64,000 nucleotides of DNA from a virus. A program made the translations under genes and the position numbers. The notes under the pieces were generated by a model that had not been told where the DNA came from, did no database searches, and was given only the letters and a program-made list of their open reading frames with translations. Shown piece by piece: positions 14,869 to 22,877 of this stretch (the first letter of the stretch is position 1; each line of letters begins with the position of its first letter). The stretch lies in IMG/VR virus record IMGVR_UViG_3300023210_000001, positions 1 through 64,000 of that record; one strand, given 5' to 3'.

Positions 14869-15164
14869 TTGCTCCTCAATTCTATTTTGCTTCTCTTTAT
14901 TTTCTCGTGGTTCGAACAATCCGATTTGTGCGGACACATCGAACAAGTGTTCTCGATAATCGAAACGAGATCGAATCCGGTCAACAAATGGAGACGAGAT
15001 TTCACCGCCTCGGCGAGCGGAACATTTTTCAAACCGTTGAGTCCGCAATCCACCGTGTCCGTCAACAAATCCCTCCACGGGAGAGAATAATATACATCGG
15101 GTTCTTGCTTAAGTTTGGAAGATACGCAGTCTCTTTTTTCCCTCTTCGGAGAGTTCGAATCCAT
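14823..15164 (-). CDS. Small cysteine-containing replication-operon protein
   Basis: 113 residues from the ATG at 15164 (MDSNSPKREK). C-x2-C...C pattern near the end (CSMCPHKSDCSNHEK) suggests metal binding, then a very basic C-terminus (KIKRSKIELRSKC...RQKVRKNRQA). Overlaps the primase 3' end by 56 bp and the next gene by 46 bp. Unrecognised; a DNA-binding accessory is possible. Confidence 0.55.
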   Translation of the reverse strand: MDSNSPKREKRDCVSSKLKQEPDVYYSLPWRDLLTDTVDCGLNGLKNVPLAEAVKSRLHLLTGFDLVSIIENTCSMCPHKSDCSNHEKIKRSKIELRSKCVQIRQKVRKNRQA

Positions 15165-16737
15165 CAACAGTCCTTTCGATATCTTCGTGTCTGGTGAAAA
15201 CATGAGTGTTTGCTTGGTCCCACGGTTGAGGAATCGTCACGCCTTCGAACTGATACGGCTGGTTGATCCGATACTGTTTCCCGTTGTTGCAAGCGAAGAC
15301 GGTTCGTTGTTGGAAACCGACGCTCTCGTCGTTCGAGTTTTCCTCGTGATACGGTCCGACGACGAGTTCGTAAATGCTTTCGATCGTCGACCGAACTTCG
15401 TTCACTTCGAACTCGTCGCAGAGAAATCCGCAAACTTTCTTCAACTCTTTTTGAAGCGATCCGTCCGGTTTCCGAATCTGCTTGAGCAACTCTTTTTCGG
15501 TCAAACGATCGTTCTCGCCGTTCGGGTATGCTCCGTGGCCCTGCGAGAGCGGACAGAGCGTACAGATCGGCTTCGATCCGGACGCCGCACAATCCGCTGC
15601 GACCCGACTGTAAGCGGCGTATGGCCGCTCCCTGGTCCCCATGACCATCGCCTTCAACTTGATCTTCGCTCCGATATTCGTCGAGTTGATCGCCTCGGCG
15701 AAATCGACTTCTCTTGCGTGAGTGTGTCGAACCGAGTTCGACGGTTGGAAATCCTGAGCCTTTTCAGCGGCGATCAACAATTTCGCCGTCGATTCTCCGC
15801 CGTGTTCAACGACGGCATCGGTCAAATCCGTCCCGCCCTTGAACACGGAATCGAAGTCGAGGATCTTGATCTGTTGCGTGAACTTCCGGAGCGACTGTGC
15901 GACCTTCTTCGCTCCCTTCGAACCAGCCTCGTCGTTGTCATACAGAATCGTGATCTCTTTTCCCTGGAGACGGTGTAGGTCGCTCGGACAGTTGCCCGCT
16001 CCTCCCGTGAAGGTGACGGCACTCAAACCGATCGACAAAGCGGCGAGAGCGTCGCTCTCACCCTCGACGACGAACAGTTTGTCGGACGATTCTCCGAGAA
16101 CGGAATCCGGGAAGATCCGTACCTCGTTGCGACCCTTGACTCCTCTTATTTTCATTGCGTCAGGGTGCCAAGGGTCGACGCCTTTCGGCGAATAATATCG
16201 GACATTGACCAACTCTCCCTCGACCTCGATCGGGATCAGGAAATGCTTCCGGTCGTCCGATATCCCGATGCGATGTTTTCTGATCGTTTCGGTCGACCAT
16301 CCTCGTTTCTTTTCCAGATATTCGAGAGCGTCGAAATCCGACTGGAGTCGCACCGTCGCCTCCGTGATCTCTTCCGGTTTCGGCAACTCTCCGGAAGCGT
16401 TGACTGTTCGTCGTCGATTCGAAGAACGGATCTCGAAATCGGGCAAGATCGAATTGACGACCTTCATCGCTTCGTTCTTGTGATCTCGATTCCCTGGATC
16501 GTAACTTCCGACCTTCATCATCCCGGCGAAATCGATGGCGTTCCCGGCCTTGTGACAACCAAGACATTTCCATCCGCCGGAATCCTGATTGAAACCGAAC
16601 GACGGCGATTTGTGTCCGGCGGACTTCCCGCCGATCTCGTGAAACGGACAGAACGCTCCGTGCCAACCTGCATCGCCGACTTTCTTCGACGGTTCAGGGA
16701 GAAACCGTTCGAACAGCGGAGAATAGTCCGCAACCAT
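15109..16737 (-). CDS. DnaG-type primase
   Basis: 542 residues. N-terminal CHC2-type zinc finger C30-x2-H33...C58-x2-C61 (CPFH, CLGC). Toprim domain at about 220-285 with LFVVEGESDALAAL (catalytic Glu226) and ILYDNDEAG (DxD 267-269). A further C-terminal region of about 200 residues with a second Cys cluster (CAASGSKPICTLCPL) is not identified. Start at 16737 overlaps the upstream stop in TAATG. Synthesises primers for the MCM-like helicase encoded downstream. Alternative upstream starts would lie in the preceding gene and are unlikely. Confidence 0.9.
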   Translation of the reverse strand: MVADYSPLFERFLPEPSKKVGDAGWHGAFCPFHEIGGKSAGHKSPSFGFNQDSGGWKCLGCHKAGNAIDFAGMMKVGSYDPGNRDHKNEAMKVVNSILPDFEIRSSNRRRTVNASGELPKPEEITEATVRLQSDFDALEYLEKKRGWSTETIRKHRIGISDDRKHFLIPIEVEGELVNVRYYSPKGVDPWHPDAMKIRGVKGRNEVRIFPDSVLGESSDKLFVVEGESDALAALSIGLSAVTFTGGAGNCPSDLHRLQGKEITILYDNDEAGSKGAKKVAQSLRKFTQQIKILDFDSVFKGGTDLTDAVVEHGGESTAKLLIAAEKAQDFQPSNSVRHTHAREVDFAEAINSTNIGAKIKLKAMVMGTRERPYAAYSRVAADCAASGSKPICTLCPLSQGHGAYPNGENDRLTEKELLKQIRKPDGSLQKELKKVCGFLCDEFEVNEVRSTIESIYELVVGPYHEENSNDESVGFQQRTVFACNNGKQYRINQPYQFEGVTIPQPWDQANTHVFTRHEDIERTVDGFELSEEGKKRLRIFQT

Positions 16738-17543
16738 TAAAACGGAACTTCGGATGTACCGAGCGACCCGTCGACGACTGGTTCGGAAGAGATCGTCGCC
16801 TTCGCTTTCTGGTGTTCTTCTCGGATTTTGTCGGCTGCGATTTTCGACGCTTCGAACAGTTCCGACCATCGTTTTTCGTCGAACTTGTTCAACGGCATTT
16901 CGAGTCGGTTGTTCTCGTCGTGGTTCACGAAATCGAAGATCCAGTAGCGATTGCCGTTCGACTCTTCGATCTTCGAAGAGAGGTTGAAGACATATCCGAA
17001 CGGCACATTTTTCAGATGTTGTAGTCTACCGAGAAGGATCCGACCCGCTTTCAACGAGGTCTTCCCCATCGAACAGACTGCGATGTTCTCGCCTTCAGGT
17101 TTCCCAGGGACAAGGAAAGCGAAGTTGTGTTGCTCGATACAGTTCGGCGGAATATTTCGATCGTTCAACGGATCTTTCGTCCATTGTCCTTTGTCGCAAG
17201 TGGCACAGGTTCCGCCCGGAAGCCCTTGTCCGATTTTCGCATCAATGCTTCGACAAATCACCGTCGTCGATCCGGTGTCTCTCGGCGGAAACAATGTCCG
17301 CCCTTTCCAGTAGTACAAAGGGATCACCGGGAACGGTTTTCCCGCCGGAGCGTAAGCCTCATCCGTCGTGTTGAGGATGATCTGTCCAGGTTTGACATCT
17401 CCGGTTTCGACCAGTTCGCTCAAAGCGTGAACGAGCATCATTCGTGGTGCTTTTTCTCCGTCTTGGTCTCCGGCGTTTTCCAGATATCCGCCGTCGCTTT
17501 CCGCTGCGAGCATCAACTCGAACGCATCTTCTTTCTTCGTCAT
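16737..17543 (-). CDS. Probable single-stranded DNA-binding protein
   Basis: 268 residues. A central Cys cluster (C-A-T-C-D, C further on) within a beta-rich core, and a C-terminus ending SLGTSEVPF: the acidic/hydrophobic -PF tip is the partner-binding tail of many SSB proteins. Lies between primase and helicase genes and is coupled to the primase (TAATG). The assignment rests on layout, tail and context, not on a confirmed OB fold. Confidence 0.6.
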   Translation of the reverse strand: MTKKEDAFELMLAAESDGGYLENAGDQDGEKAPRMMLVHALSELVETGDVKPGQIILNTTDEAYAPAGKPFPVIPLYYWKGRTLFPPRDTGSTTVICRSIDAKIGQGLPGGTCATCDKGQWTKDPLNDRNIPPNCIEQHNFAFLVPGKPEGENIAVCSMGKTSLKAGRILLGRLQHLKNVPFGYVFNLSSKIEESNGNRYWIFDFVNHDENNRLEMPLNKFDEKRWSELFEASKIAADKIREEHQKAKATISSEPVVDGSLGTSEVPF

Positions 17544-17544
17544 T

Positions 17545-17961
17545 TTATTCCTTTCTTAATCGTACTTCTTGGAACTGCTCCACCGACACACCATCGGGAA
17601 GACTCGCCTCTTCGTCTTTGAGTAACTCCCGGCAAGCGGAAGTGATCTTCTGAGAACTCCACATCTTGAAACCGTTGATCGAACCTTCGCCGTGAACAAG
17701 GGTCGACCACTTCTCGAACGCATCGGCGTCCGAGACCTTCGCCCTCGTCACCGGGAATTGAAAAGCCGTGAAAGTTCCGTTCCCGTCCGTTTCAAACTTG
17801 AGATTCTGAATATCGTTTTCCTCCATCAACGACAATGCTTCTCTCTGATGTCCTCGATACTCCTCGTTGAGTTGTTTCAACGCTGCGTTCGCTGCGTCGA
17901 TCTTCGTTTTCGTGTCGGCCATTTTTCGCATCGGCCCCGCCAGACTGTTGTTCGAATTCAC
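17545..17961 (-). CDS. Unknown replication-operon protein
   Basis: 138 residues. N-terminal coiled coil (MADTKTKIDAANAALKQLNEEYRGHQREALSLMEENDI), then beta strands and a helical C-terminus. Start taken as the GTG at 17959-17961, which follows AAAGGAACGAA; a Met 11 codons downstream is an alternative. One base separates it from the SSB-like gene. Confidence 0.65.
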   Translation of the reverse strand: MNSNNSLAGPMRKMADTKTKIDAANAALKQLNEEYRGHQREALSLMEENDIQNLKFETDGNGTFTAFQFPVTRAKVSDADAFEKWSTLVHGEGSINGFKMWSSQKITSACRELLKDEEASLPDGVSVEQFQEVRLRKE

Positions 17962-18052
17962 TTCGTTCCTTTCTTTCGTTCTTTCGTTTTCTCCGAAGTG
18001 GACGGGAGCCGGAACGCCGTTCCGACCCCCGCCCGGAGGAGGTGTTTCGTTA

Positions 18053-19477
18053 TTATACCCCGGAACAATAAACAACTTTTTCCAGTTCCGCCCGAGTCAT
18101 TTTTTGAGCCATTGACTTCTTTTTCCCGAGAACCTCGGAAATGCTTTCGTCGACCGAATCTCTCATGACGAGATCGATGTATCGGACTGCGTTCTTCGTG
18201 CCGATCCGGTGGTTCCGATCCTCCGCTTGCATTCGGTCTTCCGCCGAGAATCCCTGCGAGTAGAAGATCGCCGTCTCCGCCGCCGTCATGGTCAAGCCGT
18301 ACTGAGCGACGCCCGCCTGAGCGACGACGACCTTGATCTCGTTCGCCTGAAGTGCCCTCACCGACTCCGCTCGCTCGGCGGTGTCTTCGTTTCCGGTGAT
18401 CCTACCGAACGACACGCCAGCGTCGTCGAGTGCTTTACAAATGTTGTCGAGGTCTTTTTTGAAACAAGCCCAAACGATCAACTGTCCCGGCGTGTCCTCG
18501 ACGATTCCCAACATCGTCGAAATCTTCTCCGGCTTCGGCGTGATCTCCTTCGCTTTCGGATCAGGACTTTCGGAGTTTCTCTCGTAAACGAAACCGCCGC
18601 AAACCTGACGGAGTTTCGCCAGTTTCGCCAGAGCGTTACCGACGACGACGACGCTTCCGTCTTCGAGTTCGGAGATTAGATCTCGACCGAGTTCCTTGTA
18701 CAACTTTCGGCTCGACGGAGACCAGTCGACCTTGACCCTCTGATAAATCTTGTCAGGCAGATCGAGGCACTGTTTCTTCGTGTGACGGATCGAGACTTCG
18801 AACATCTTTTTCGTTATTTCGTCGAGATGTTGATACCCGGAAACGACGCTGAACGATCTTCCGGAGAAGTGTTTTTTCTCCATCACGGCGTAGCGATTTC
18901 TGAAAGCGAAGAATTTGTCTCCGAACAATCTCGGTTCGACGAACTTGAACTGAGAAAACGCATCGAGCGGCGACTGAGTGATCGGCGTTCCCGTGAGTCC
19001 GATTCGAATCGGATCGAAGTTTCCGCCAGGTCTTGAAAAGTCGTGCATGGCCTTGCTCTGTTTCGCCGTCGGATTCTTGATCCGAGTCATTTCGTCGGCG
19101 ACCACGACAGACCAGTCTTTTCCGCCAGCGAGGACATTGCTCTTTTTCCTGACCGCCCGAAGCCCTTCGTAGTTGATTAGATACCAGCCGGGTTTGAACC
19201 GTTTCACGGATTCGAGCCGTTTGTGCATCGTTCCGCCTCGCAAGACGAAATGATCGTGGTGGTCGGCGAACTTCATGATCTCTTCCTTCCACACATTGAT
19301 GAGCGTGGCCGGACAGACGACGAGAACTCGGAAATCCCGAAACGGGAACTTACGGTTGACGAACTCGATCACCGATCGGGTCTTCCCTGTTCCTTGTTCG
19401 GAGAGGACGGCGGCGTTCTTCCGTTGCATGAGGAACTCGACCGTCTCTTCCTGGTGAGCGTAGAGCGGCGGTCTCAT
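18053..19477 (-). CDS. SNF2-family DNA helicase/translocase
   Basis: 474 residues, compact phage form. Motif I SEQGTGKT at about 26-33, LVVCPATLINVW (Ia), ADEMTRIKN (DEAH-type motif II variant DEMT), GLTGTPI (III), then the helicase C-terminal domain with IVWACFKKDL, VVAQAGVAQYGL and a final QAEDRNHRIG motif VI. ATP-dependent DNA translocase, probably in replication or recombination. Start overlaps the 38-residue gene (ATGA). A fragment of this gene, positions 19319-19376, is duplicated at 52122-52325. Confidence 0.93.
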   Translation of the reverse strand: MRPPLYAHQEETVEFLMQRKNAAVLSEQGTGKTRSVIEFVNRKFPFRDFRVLVVCPATLINVWKEEIMKFADHHDHFVLRGGTMHKRLESVKRFKPGWYLINYEGLRAVRKKSNVLAGGKDWSVVVADEMTRIKNPTAKQSKAMHDFSRPGGNFDPIRIGLTGTPITQSPLDAFSQFKFVEPRLFGDKFFAFRNRYAVMEKKHFSGRSFSVVSGYQHLDEITKKMFEVSIRHTKKQCLDLPDKIYQRVKVDWSPSSRKLYKELGRDLISELEDGSVVVVGNALAKLAKLRQVCGGFVYERNSESPDPKAKEITPKPEKISTMLGIVEDTPGQLIVWACFKKDLDNICKALDDAGVSFGRITGNEDTAERAESVRALQANEIKVVVAQAGVAQYGLTMTAAETAIFYSQGFSAEDRMQAEDRNHRIGTKNAVRYIDLVMRDSVDESISEVLGKKKSMAQKMTRAELEKVVYCSGV

Positions 19478-19590
19478 TTGTCACCTCGCTTCTTGCGGAG
19501 CGTTTCGGCGACATGCTGTCGCCACTCCCGGATGAAGTGGTCGAGCAATTTCCGCTTCCGCTTCTTCCGCCCTTTGTCTTTGTTTTTCAT
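19474..19590 (-). CDS. 38-residue basic peptide upstream of the helicase
   Basis: ATG at 19588-19590, stop overlapping the helicase ATG (ATGA) and start overlapping the stop of the 123-residue gene (ATGA). Sequence MKNKDKGRKKRKRKLLDHF..., strongly basic, then an amphipathic helix ending RKKRGDK. The double stop-start coupling is the main evidence that it is translated. Confidence 0.7.
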   Translation of the reverse strand: MKNKDKGRKKRKRKLLDHFIREWRQHVAETLRKKRGDK

Positions 19591-19958
19591 CGTTTCACCT
19601 GCTCCCAGTATTCCTCGGTCGTCCGTTCAATCAGTTCGTCGTTCGTTATGATTAACGAGAATTCGCCGTGCCATCCGCAGTGGATACCGACTCGTTCCAT
19701 GAGCGGCGAATTTCCCTTGATGTGGTCTCGAACTGAATGCTCGACGCAATGCGAACAACCCGAGCGACCGGGCCATTTCTCGCCCGTTTCGGGACCGAAG
19801 ATTGCCCGATCATTTCGTTGTTCTGTCGTGAAACTGTCCGGGTCTAGTTGCCAGCGGATCTCCTCCGCCAGTCGAGGGATCCGGTCGATCACTGCCGACC
19901 GGCATCGCCGTTGTTCGGCTTCGATGACTTTCACCGCCTCGTTGATGTTCTCGATCAT
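19587..19958 (-). CDS. Unknown protein of the helicase operon
   Basis: 123 residues. Contains C-S-H-C-V-E-H and a later H-C-G-W-H, a possible metal site, and the C-terminus NDELIERTTEEYWEQVKR. Not recognised. ATG at 19958 after AAAGGAACGAAGA, downstream of an intercistronic hairpin. Confidence 0.7.
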   Translation of the reverse strand: MIENINEAVKVIEAEQRRCRSAVIDRIPRLAEEIRWQLDPDSFTTEQRNDRAIFGPETGEKWPGRSGCSHCVEHSVRDHIKGNSPLMERVGIHCGWHGEFSLIITNDELIERTTEEYWEQVKR

Positions 19959-19974
19959 TCTTCGTTCCTTTCGT

Positions 19975-19996
19975 CGGGGAGGTCATTTCCTCCCCG
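19975..19996. terminator. Intercistronic hairpin
   Basis: CGGGGAGG / CCTCCCCG stem with 'gtttgggttg' on the plus side, between the 214- and 123-residue genes. Since the replication operon has no other promoter, transcription from P7 must pass it. Confidence 0.5.
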
Positions 19997-20006
19997 GTTT
20001 GGGTTG

Positions 20007-20651
20007 TTAGTCTTGGATGAATCTTCCGAACTGAAGTTCGCCTCGCACGACATTCTGTCGAACGATCTCCTTGATTTCGCCGATCTTCTTGACGACCTTT
20101 CGTTCGCATCCACCGAACAACGATTCCAGATTCCATCCTTCTCTGAAAAACGGAGTGGCCCAGCGATCGACGAACGACATGATCGGCCCGCCCATGAACC
20201 CGGTCGAGTAGAAATGATCGTCAATCGACTCCGGGAACATTTTGTCGATCTTCTTCGCCATCGCTTTGATGTTGGCGGCGAGTCTTTTCTGGCTTCGAAT
20301 GGTGACGATCGTTCCCGTGATTTTCTCCAACCGATCGAGATCTTCTCGACAGGCGACCCGTACTCGATCGAGTGCTACATTTTCGGATCCAGCAATGTTC
20401 GCCGTGAGCAACTCTTCGACGAGATCTTTGAGACCTGCTTTGTAATAGTTTGCCCGGATCAGAACCTCTCGACCGACCTCGTTGTCCAGCATCGTACCGA
20501 ACTCGAACTGACAGAATCCGCCATCTTCGGCTGGCATGACGATGATGACTTCGGAAACGGTCTCGCCGTTTCCGTCGATCGCTTCGAAGCGATGCGTGTT
20601 TCTCGTGTCCTCGGAGCAGATGTCTTTGCTGTGGGTGATGTCGATGGTCAT
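20007..20651 (-). CDS. Unknown 214-residue protein heading the replication operon
   Basis: Not recognised. Beta-rich N-terminal third (TVSEVIIVMPAEDGGFCQFEFGTML), long central helices (LKDLVEELLTANIAGS...DRLEKITGTIVTIRSQKRLAANIKAMAKKI) and a C-terminal region with DDHFYSTGFMGG. ATG at 20651 after the P7 leader. First gene of the unit that contains helicase and primase. Confidence 0.72.
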   Translation of the reverse strand: MTIDITHSKDICSEDTRNTHRFEAIDGNGETVSEVIIVMPAEDGGFCQFEFGTMLDNEVGREVLIRANYYKAGLKDLVEELLTANIAGSENVALDRVRVACREDLDRLEKITGTIVTIRSQKRLAANIKAMAKKIDKMFPESIDDHFYSTGFMGGPIMSFVDRWATPFFREGWNLESLFGGCERKVVKKIGEIKEIVRQNVVRGELQFGRFIQD

Positions 20652-20683
20652 TTTCGTTCCTTCTTTCGTTTCGTTTTCTCGTT

Positions 20684-20772
20684 GAGGGAAGAACCTTTCC
20701 TCCCTCTCATAAAAACAAGTATAGGACAAATCTGGCGAGAGTCAAACCTGTTTTCGAACTTTCTCCGAAAGT
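20684..20772 (-). promoter_or_regulatory. Promoter cassette P7 (replication operon)
   Basis: -35 TTGACT at 20740-20745, -10 TATACT at 20718-20723, palindrome ACTTTC-tcc-GAAAGT at 20758-20772, 5' stem-loop at 20684-20706. No other promoter is seen down to 12.8 kb. Confidence 0.9.
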
Positions 20773-20776
20773 ATCT

Positions 20777-20805
20777 CCGGGGAGAGGATCGACTCCCCTC
20801 CCCGG
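20777..20805. terminator. 3' hairpin after the 86-residue gene
   Basis: CCGGGGAG / CTCCCCGG stem with 'tttgggtttttgatt' on the plus-strand side. Confidence 0.55.
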
Positions 20806-20818
20806 TTTGGGTTTTTGA

Positions 20819-21079
20819 TTAGACGGAGACGGCAACCGCTTTTCCGTCGAGCGTGTCGAGACTGGCGTACTCGCTCGATGTGTCGGTCATGCTCGGGAAG
20901 CAAACCTGGACCGTGACCCCTTCGACCAACTTGTTGGCGACGATCAGGAAACGGTAGGGTGGGCGATGCATTTCTCCGAATGTCATTCGGATTTCCTGCA
21001 ACCGGGTGATCGTCGAGTTCGAGAGTTTGAAGCGGTATCCGAAGTCGAGTTCGGTTGTCGTTTGGGTTTCGTTCGTCAT
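20819..21079 (-). CDS. Small cassette protein, paralogue of the gene at 12405
   Basis: 86 residues. Shares LQEIRMTFGEMHRPPYRFL, a VQVCFPSM segment and the -DTSSEYASL- ending with the 12405-12662 protein; the first 20 residues differ. ATG at 21079. Monocistronic from P8. Function unknown. Confidence 0.78.
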   Translation of the reverse strand: MTNETQTTTELDFGYRFKLSNSTITRLQEIRMTFGEMHRPPYRFLIVANKLVEGVTVQVCFPSMTDTSSEYASLDTLDGKAVAVSV

Positions 21080-21111
21080 TTTCGTTCCTTCTTTCGTTTC
21101 CGTTTCTCTCC

Positions 21112-21199
21112 GAGGGAAGAACCTTTCCTCCCTCTCATAAAAACAAGTATAGGGCAAATCTGAGACAGATCAACCCTATTTCGAAGTTTTCTCGAAAGT
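21112..21199 (-). promoter_or_regulatory. Promoter cassette P8
   Basis: -35 TTGATC at 21168-21173, -10 TATACT at 21146-21151, palindrome TTTCTCGAAA at 21188-21197, 5' stem-loop at 21112-21134. Confidence 0.9.
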
Positions 21200-21325
21200 T
21201 ATTTTCGACCTGTTTCTTCAGATCCCCGGAGGTGCGATGCAATTTTCTGAAATGAAGATTCGACCGGAAAGCGTTGTCCCTGTTGAGGTTATCCCTTGTT
21301 TTTCATTTCAGAAAATCGTTCACGC
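21200..21325. repeat. Long inverted-repeat element E3 (right arm degraded)
   Basis: Left arm intact at 21231-21255. The right arm retains only TCATTTCAGAAAAT (21303-21316) and diverges beyond. The centre is partly replaced. The upstream gene ends inside the element, and its last codons are repeat sequence. Confidence 0.85.
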
Positions 21326-21594
21326 CTCCACCGGGAGACGAGGAAAACGACGATCGTTCCGATCGCAGCGATCCCGGCGATACGCAAGATCCTGTTTCCT
21401 TCGAAAACGAAAGCGGTTTCGTCGTTGATTCGACGGTGTTCAACGGGCACGAGATCGCCTCCCGGACCCTCGATGACGACCTGGACGATAGGCACCCCAC
21501 GAGTGTCGACCAGCACCTCGTCGCTCTCGACGAGCCTCGTCGAACACCCTGCAAGGATCGAGGCGAGGAACAGAACGCATCGACGATCAATCAT
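21289..21594 (-). CDS. Lipoprotein with C-terminal membrane segment, unimolecular-spanin-like
   Basis: 101 residues. N-terminal signal with lipobox LAGC (14-17), a periplasmic middle, and one C-terminal transmembrane helix at about 69-87 (ILRIAGIAAIGTIVVFLVS) followed by basic residues. An outer-membrane lipid anchor plus an inner-membrane helix in one chain is the layout of u-spanins, which fuse the two membranes at lysis. The final residues RFSEMKNKG are encoded by inverted-repeat element E3. No endolysin or holin was identified next to it. Confidence 0.6.
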   Translation of the reverse strand: MIDRRCVLFLASILAGCSTRLVESDEVLVDTRGVPIVQVVIEGPGGDLVPVEHRRINDETAFVFEGNRILRIAGIAAIGTIVVFLVSRWRRERFSEMKNKG

Positions 21595-21838
21595 CCGTCC
21601 TCATTTCCACAATGATCGGGGTTCGCTCACCGACGAACGACCCTTCGATGTTGTATGAAATATATTCGTCGGCTTCCTCGACCGTCAATCCGTCGGCGAC
21701 AAGTTTGTCGAGGATCTTCTGTCGATCGTATACCGCCGCTCGTTGATTGAACGCTCCACCGATCCCGATCAACGCTTCATCGTGTCCGTCGATCAGGAGT
21801 GCTTCGCATTCTTCGAGTTGTTCCATCATATTATTCAA
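21587..21838 (-). CDS. Unknown acidic 83-residue protein
   Basis: Helical and acidic (MEQLEECEALLIDGHDEALIGIGGAFNQRAAVYDRQKILDKLVADGLTVEEADEYISYNIEG...). Overlaps both neighbours by 8 bp, so translation is coupled. The segment 'DGLTVEEADEYISYN' resembles a pattern common in small phage proteins, but no function follows. Confidence 0.7.
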   Translation of the reverse strand: MNNMMEQLEECEALLIDGHDEALIGIGGAFNQRAAVYDRQKILDKLVADGLTVEEADEYISYNIEGSFVGERTPIIVEMRTDD

Positions 21839-22076
21839 CGGTCTTGATCCTTCCAGGAGCGTAGACCACGACGGTCGAAGAAGTCTCGACCCACACGGTC
21901 GCCCCGCACGAAAGCGGTCGAGTCGGTCGAGATACGATCTTCGACGAACCGAGGATCTCGACCTCGTTCCCCTTGTCGTTTGATTTGTAGGTTTTCACCG
22001 TCAACGCCGGATCGGTCCTTCCGTGTTTCTTGTTCGCCCTGACGATGTGTTGATTCACATGAATCCTTTTCTTCAT
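21831..22076 (-). CDS. Unknown basic 81-residue protein
   Basis: Start at 22076 (MKKRIHVNQHIVRANKKHGRTDPALTVK), chosen because the ATG overlaps the stop of the 36-residue gene (ATGA). The C-terminal half is beta-rich. Not recognised. Confidence 0.7.
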   Translation of the reverse strand: MKKRIHVNQHIVRANKKHGRTDPALTVKTYKSNDKGNEVEILGSSKIVSRPTRPLSCGATVWVETSSTVVVYAPGRIKTVE

Positions 22077-22183
22077 CCCATCAACCAATCCACGAACAGC
22101 CAGAGCAATCCGCAACCAGCCGAGATGCAGAGCAACTCGATGGCCCGGTCGAGAAAAACATCGAAGATCTTCCTCTTGTTCAT
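22073..22183 (-). CDS. 36-residue membrane peptide
   Basis: ATG at 22181-22183 behind AAGGAAG. Sequence MNKRKIFDVFLDRAIELLCI... with a hydrophobic stretch of about 20 residues (LLCISAGCGLLWLFVDWLMG). Stop overlaps the next ATG (ATGA). Could be a small membrane effector or a holin-like peptide of the operon that ends in the spanin-like gene. Too short to classify. Confidence 0.65.
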   Translation of the reverse strand: MNKRKIFDVFLDRAIELLCISAGCGLLWLFVDWLMG

Positions 22184-22202
22184 CGCTTCCTTCTTTCGTC
22201 GC

Positions 22203-22487
22203 TCATTTGATCTCCTTGAATTGTATAGTCCCAGGTGTTTCGTTCCTGAGATGTCCGCTTGTGTCGTGATCTTCCATTGCCCATTTCAAGACTCTGATGA
22301 ACCCGGCCTTGTCCCCTTCGGGAAATGTAACCTTGACGACCTCTACGCATGTATCGCTGGCGTGGTCGCCTCTCATCAAGTCCTTTGCCACCCGTACCGC
22401 CTCCGCTTTTGAGCGGTGGACGCTTGCGGTCATATCCGCCGCTCTTCCTTCTTCCGGCAATTCTGTTTTCGTTACCCATACGATCAT
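22203..22487 (-). CDS. Unknown 94-residue protein
   Basis: Start at 22487 (MIVWVTKTELPEEG), overlapping the stop of the 66-residue gene. Alternating alpha/beta with SKAEAVRVAKDLMRGD and CVEVVKVTF. Not recognised. Confidence 0.68.
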   Translation of the reverse strand: MIVWVTKTELPEEGRAADMTASVHRSKAEAVRVAKDLMRGDHASDTCVEVVKVTFPEGDKAGFIRVLKWAMEDHDTSGHLRNETPGTIQFKEIK

Positions 22488-22684
22488 CGTGCCCCTCCCC
22501 ATTTCTTTCGCTGTCGATTTTCCCACGCCTTCGCCGCTTCTGATTGAGCCTCGGCGTACTCCGGAGATTCCGGCGTGTCGGTGAGATCGAGACTGTCGTC
22601 TTCGTCTTCGCCGAGGAATCGGTACAGGTCGACCCAGAAAAACGGGTTCAGCACCACCGACAGGATTCTAAGAATTCTGTTCAT
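22484..22684 (-). CDS. 66-residue protein with membrane-proximal N-terminus
   Basis: Hydrophobic N-terminus MNRILRILSVVLNPFFWVDLYRFLG, then an acidic hinge (EDEDDSLDLTDTPESPEY) and a helical basic end. Strong ribosome-binding site GAAGGAGGAGCGAA. Function unknown; perhaps a peripheral membrane protein. Confidence 0.68.
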   Translation of the reverse strand: MNRILRILSVVLNPFFWVDLYRFLGEDEDDSLDLTDTPESPEYAEAQSEAAKAWENRQRKKWGGAR

Positions 22685-22877
22685 TTCGCTCCTCCTTCAG
22701 TGGTCCGCACCCACAGAGTCCCTGTCTGTTGTGTGCGAAATCAGCGATGTCCTCTTCGCTGAAACTGCCCGATGTGTTGAAGTCGTCCCCACAGTGTGGG
22801 CACCAGACCTCAATTGTGGAGGGTACTGCTTTTGTACCCTCCAGGATCAGCACTTGTCTCAAATTGGGACTCGCCAT
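22668..22877 (-). CDS. Small zinc-ribbon-like protein
   Basis: 69 residues with CPHCG at about 26-30 and CGCG near 55-58, a likely four-Cys zinc site. The 3' end overlaps the next gene by 17 bp. Zinc ribbons of this size in phages often act as DNA- or RNA-polymerase-binding modulators; no specific role is assigned. Confidence 0.7.
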   Translation of the reverse strand: MASPNLRQVLILEGTKAVPSTIEVWCPHCGDDFNTSGSFSEEDIADFAHNRQGLCGCGPLKEERNEQNS

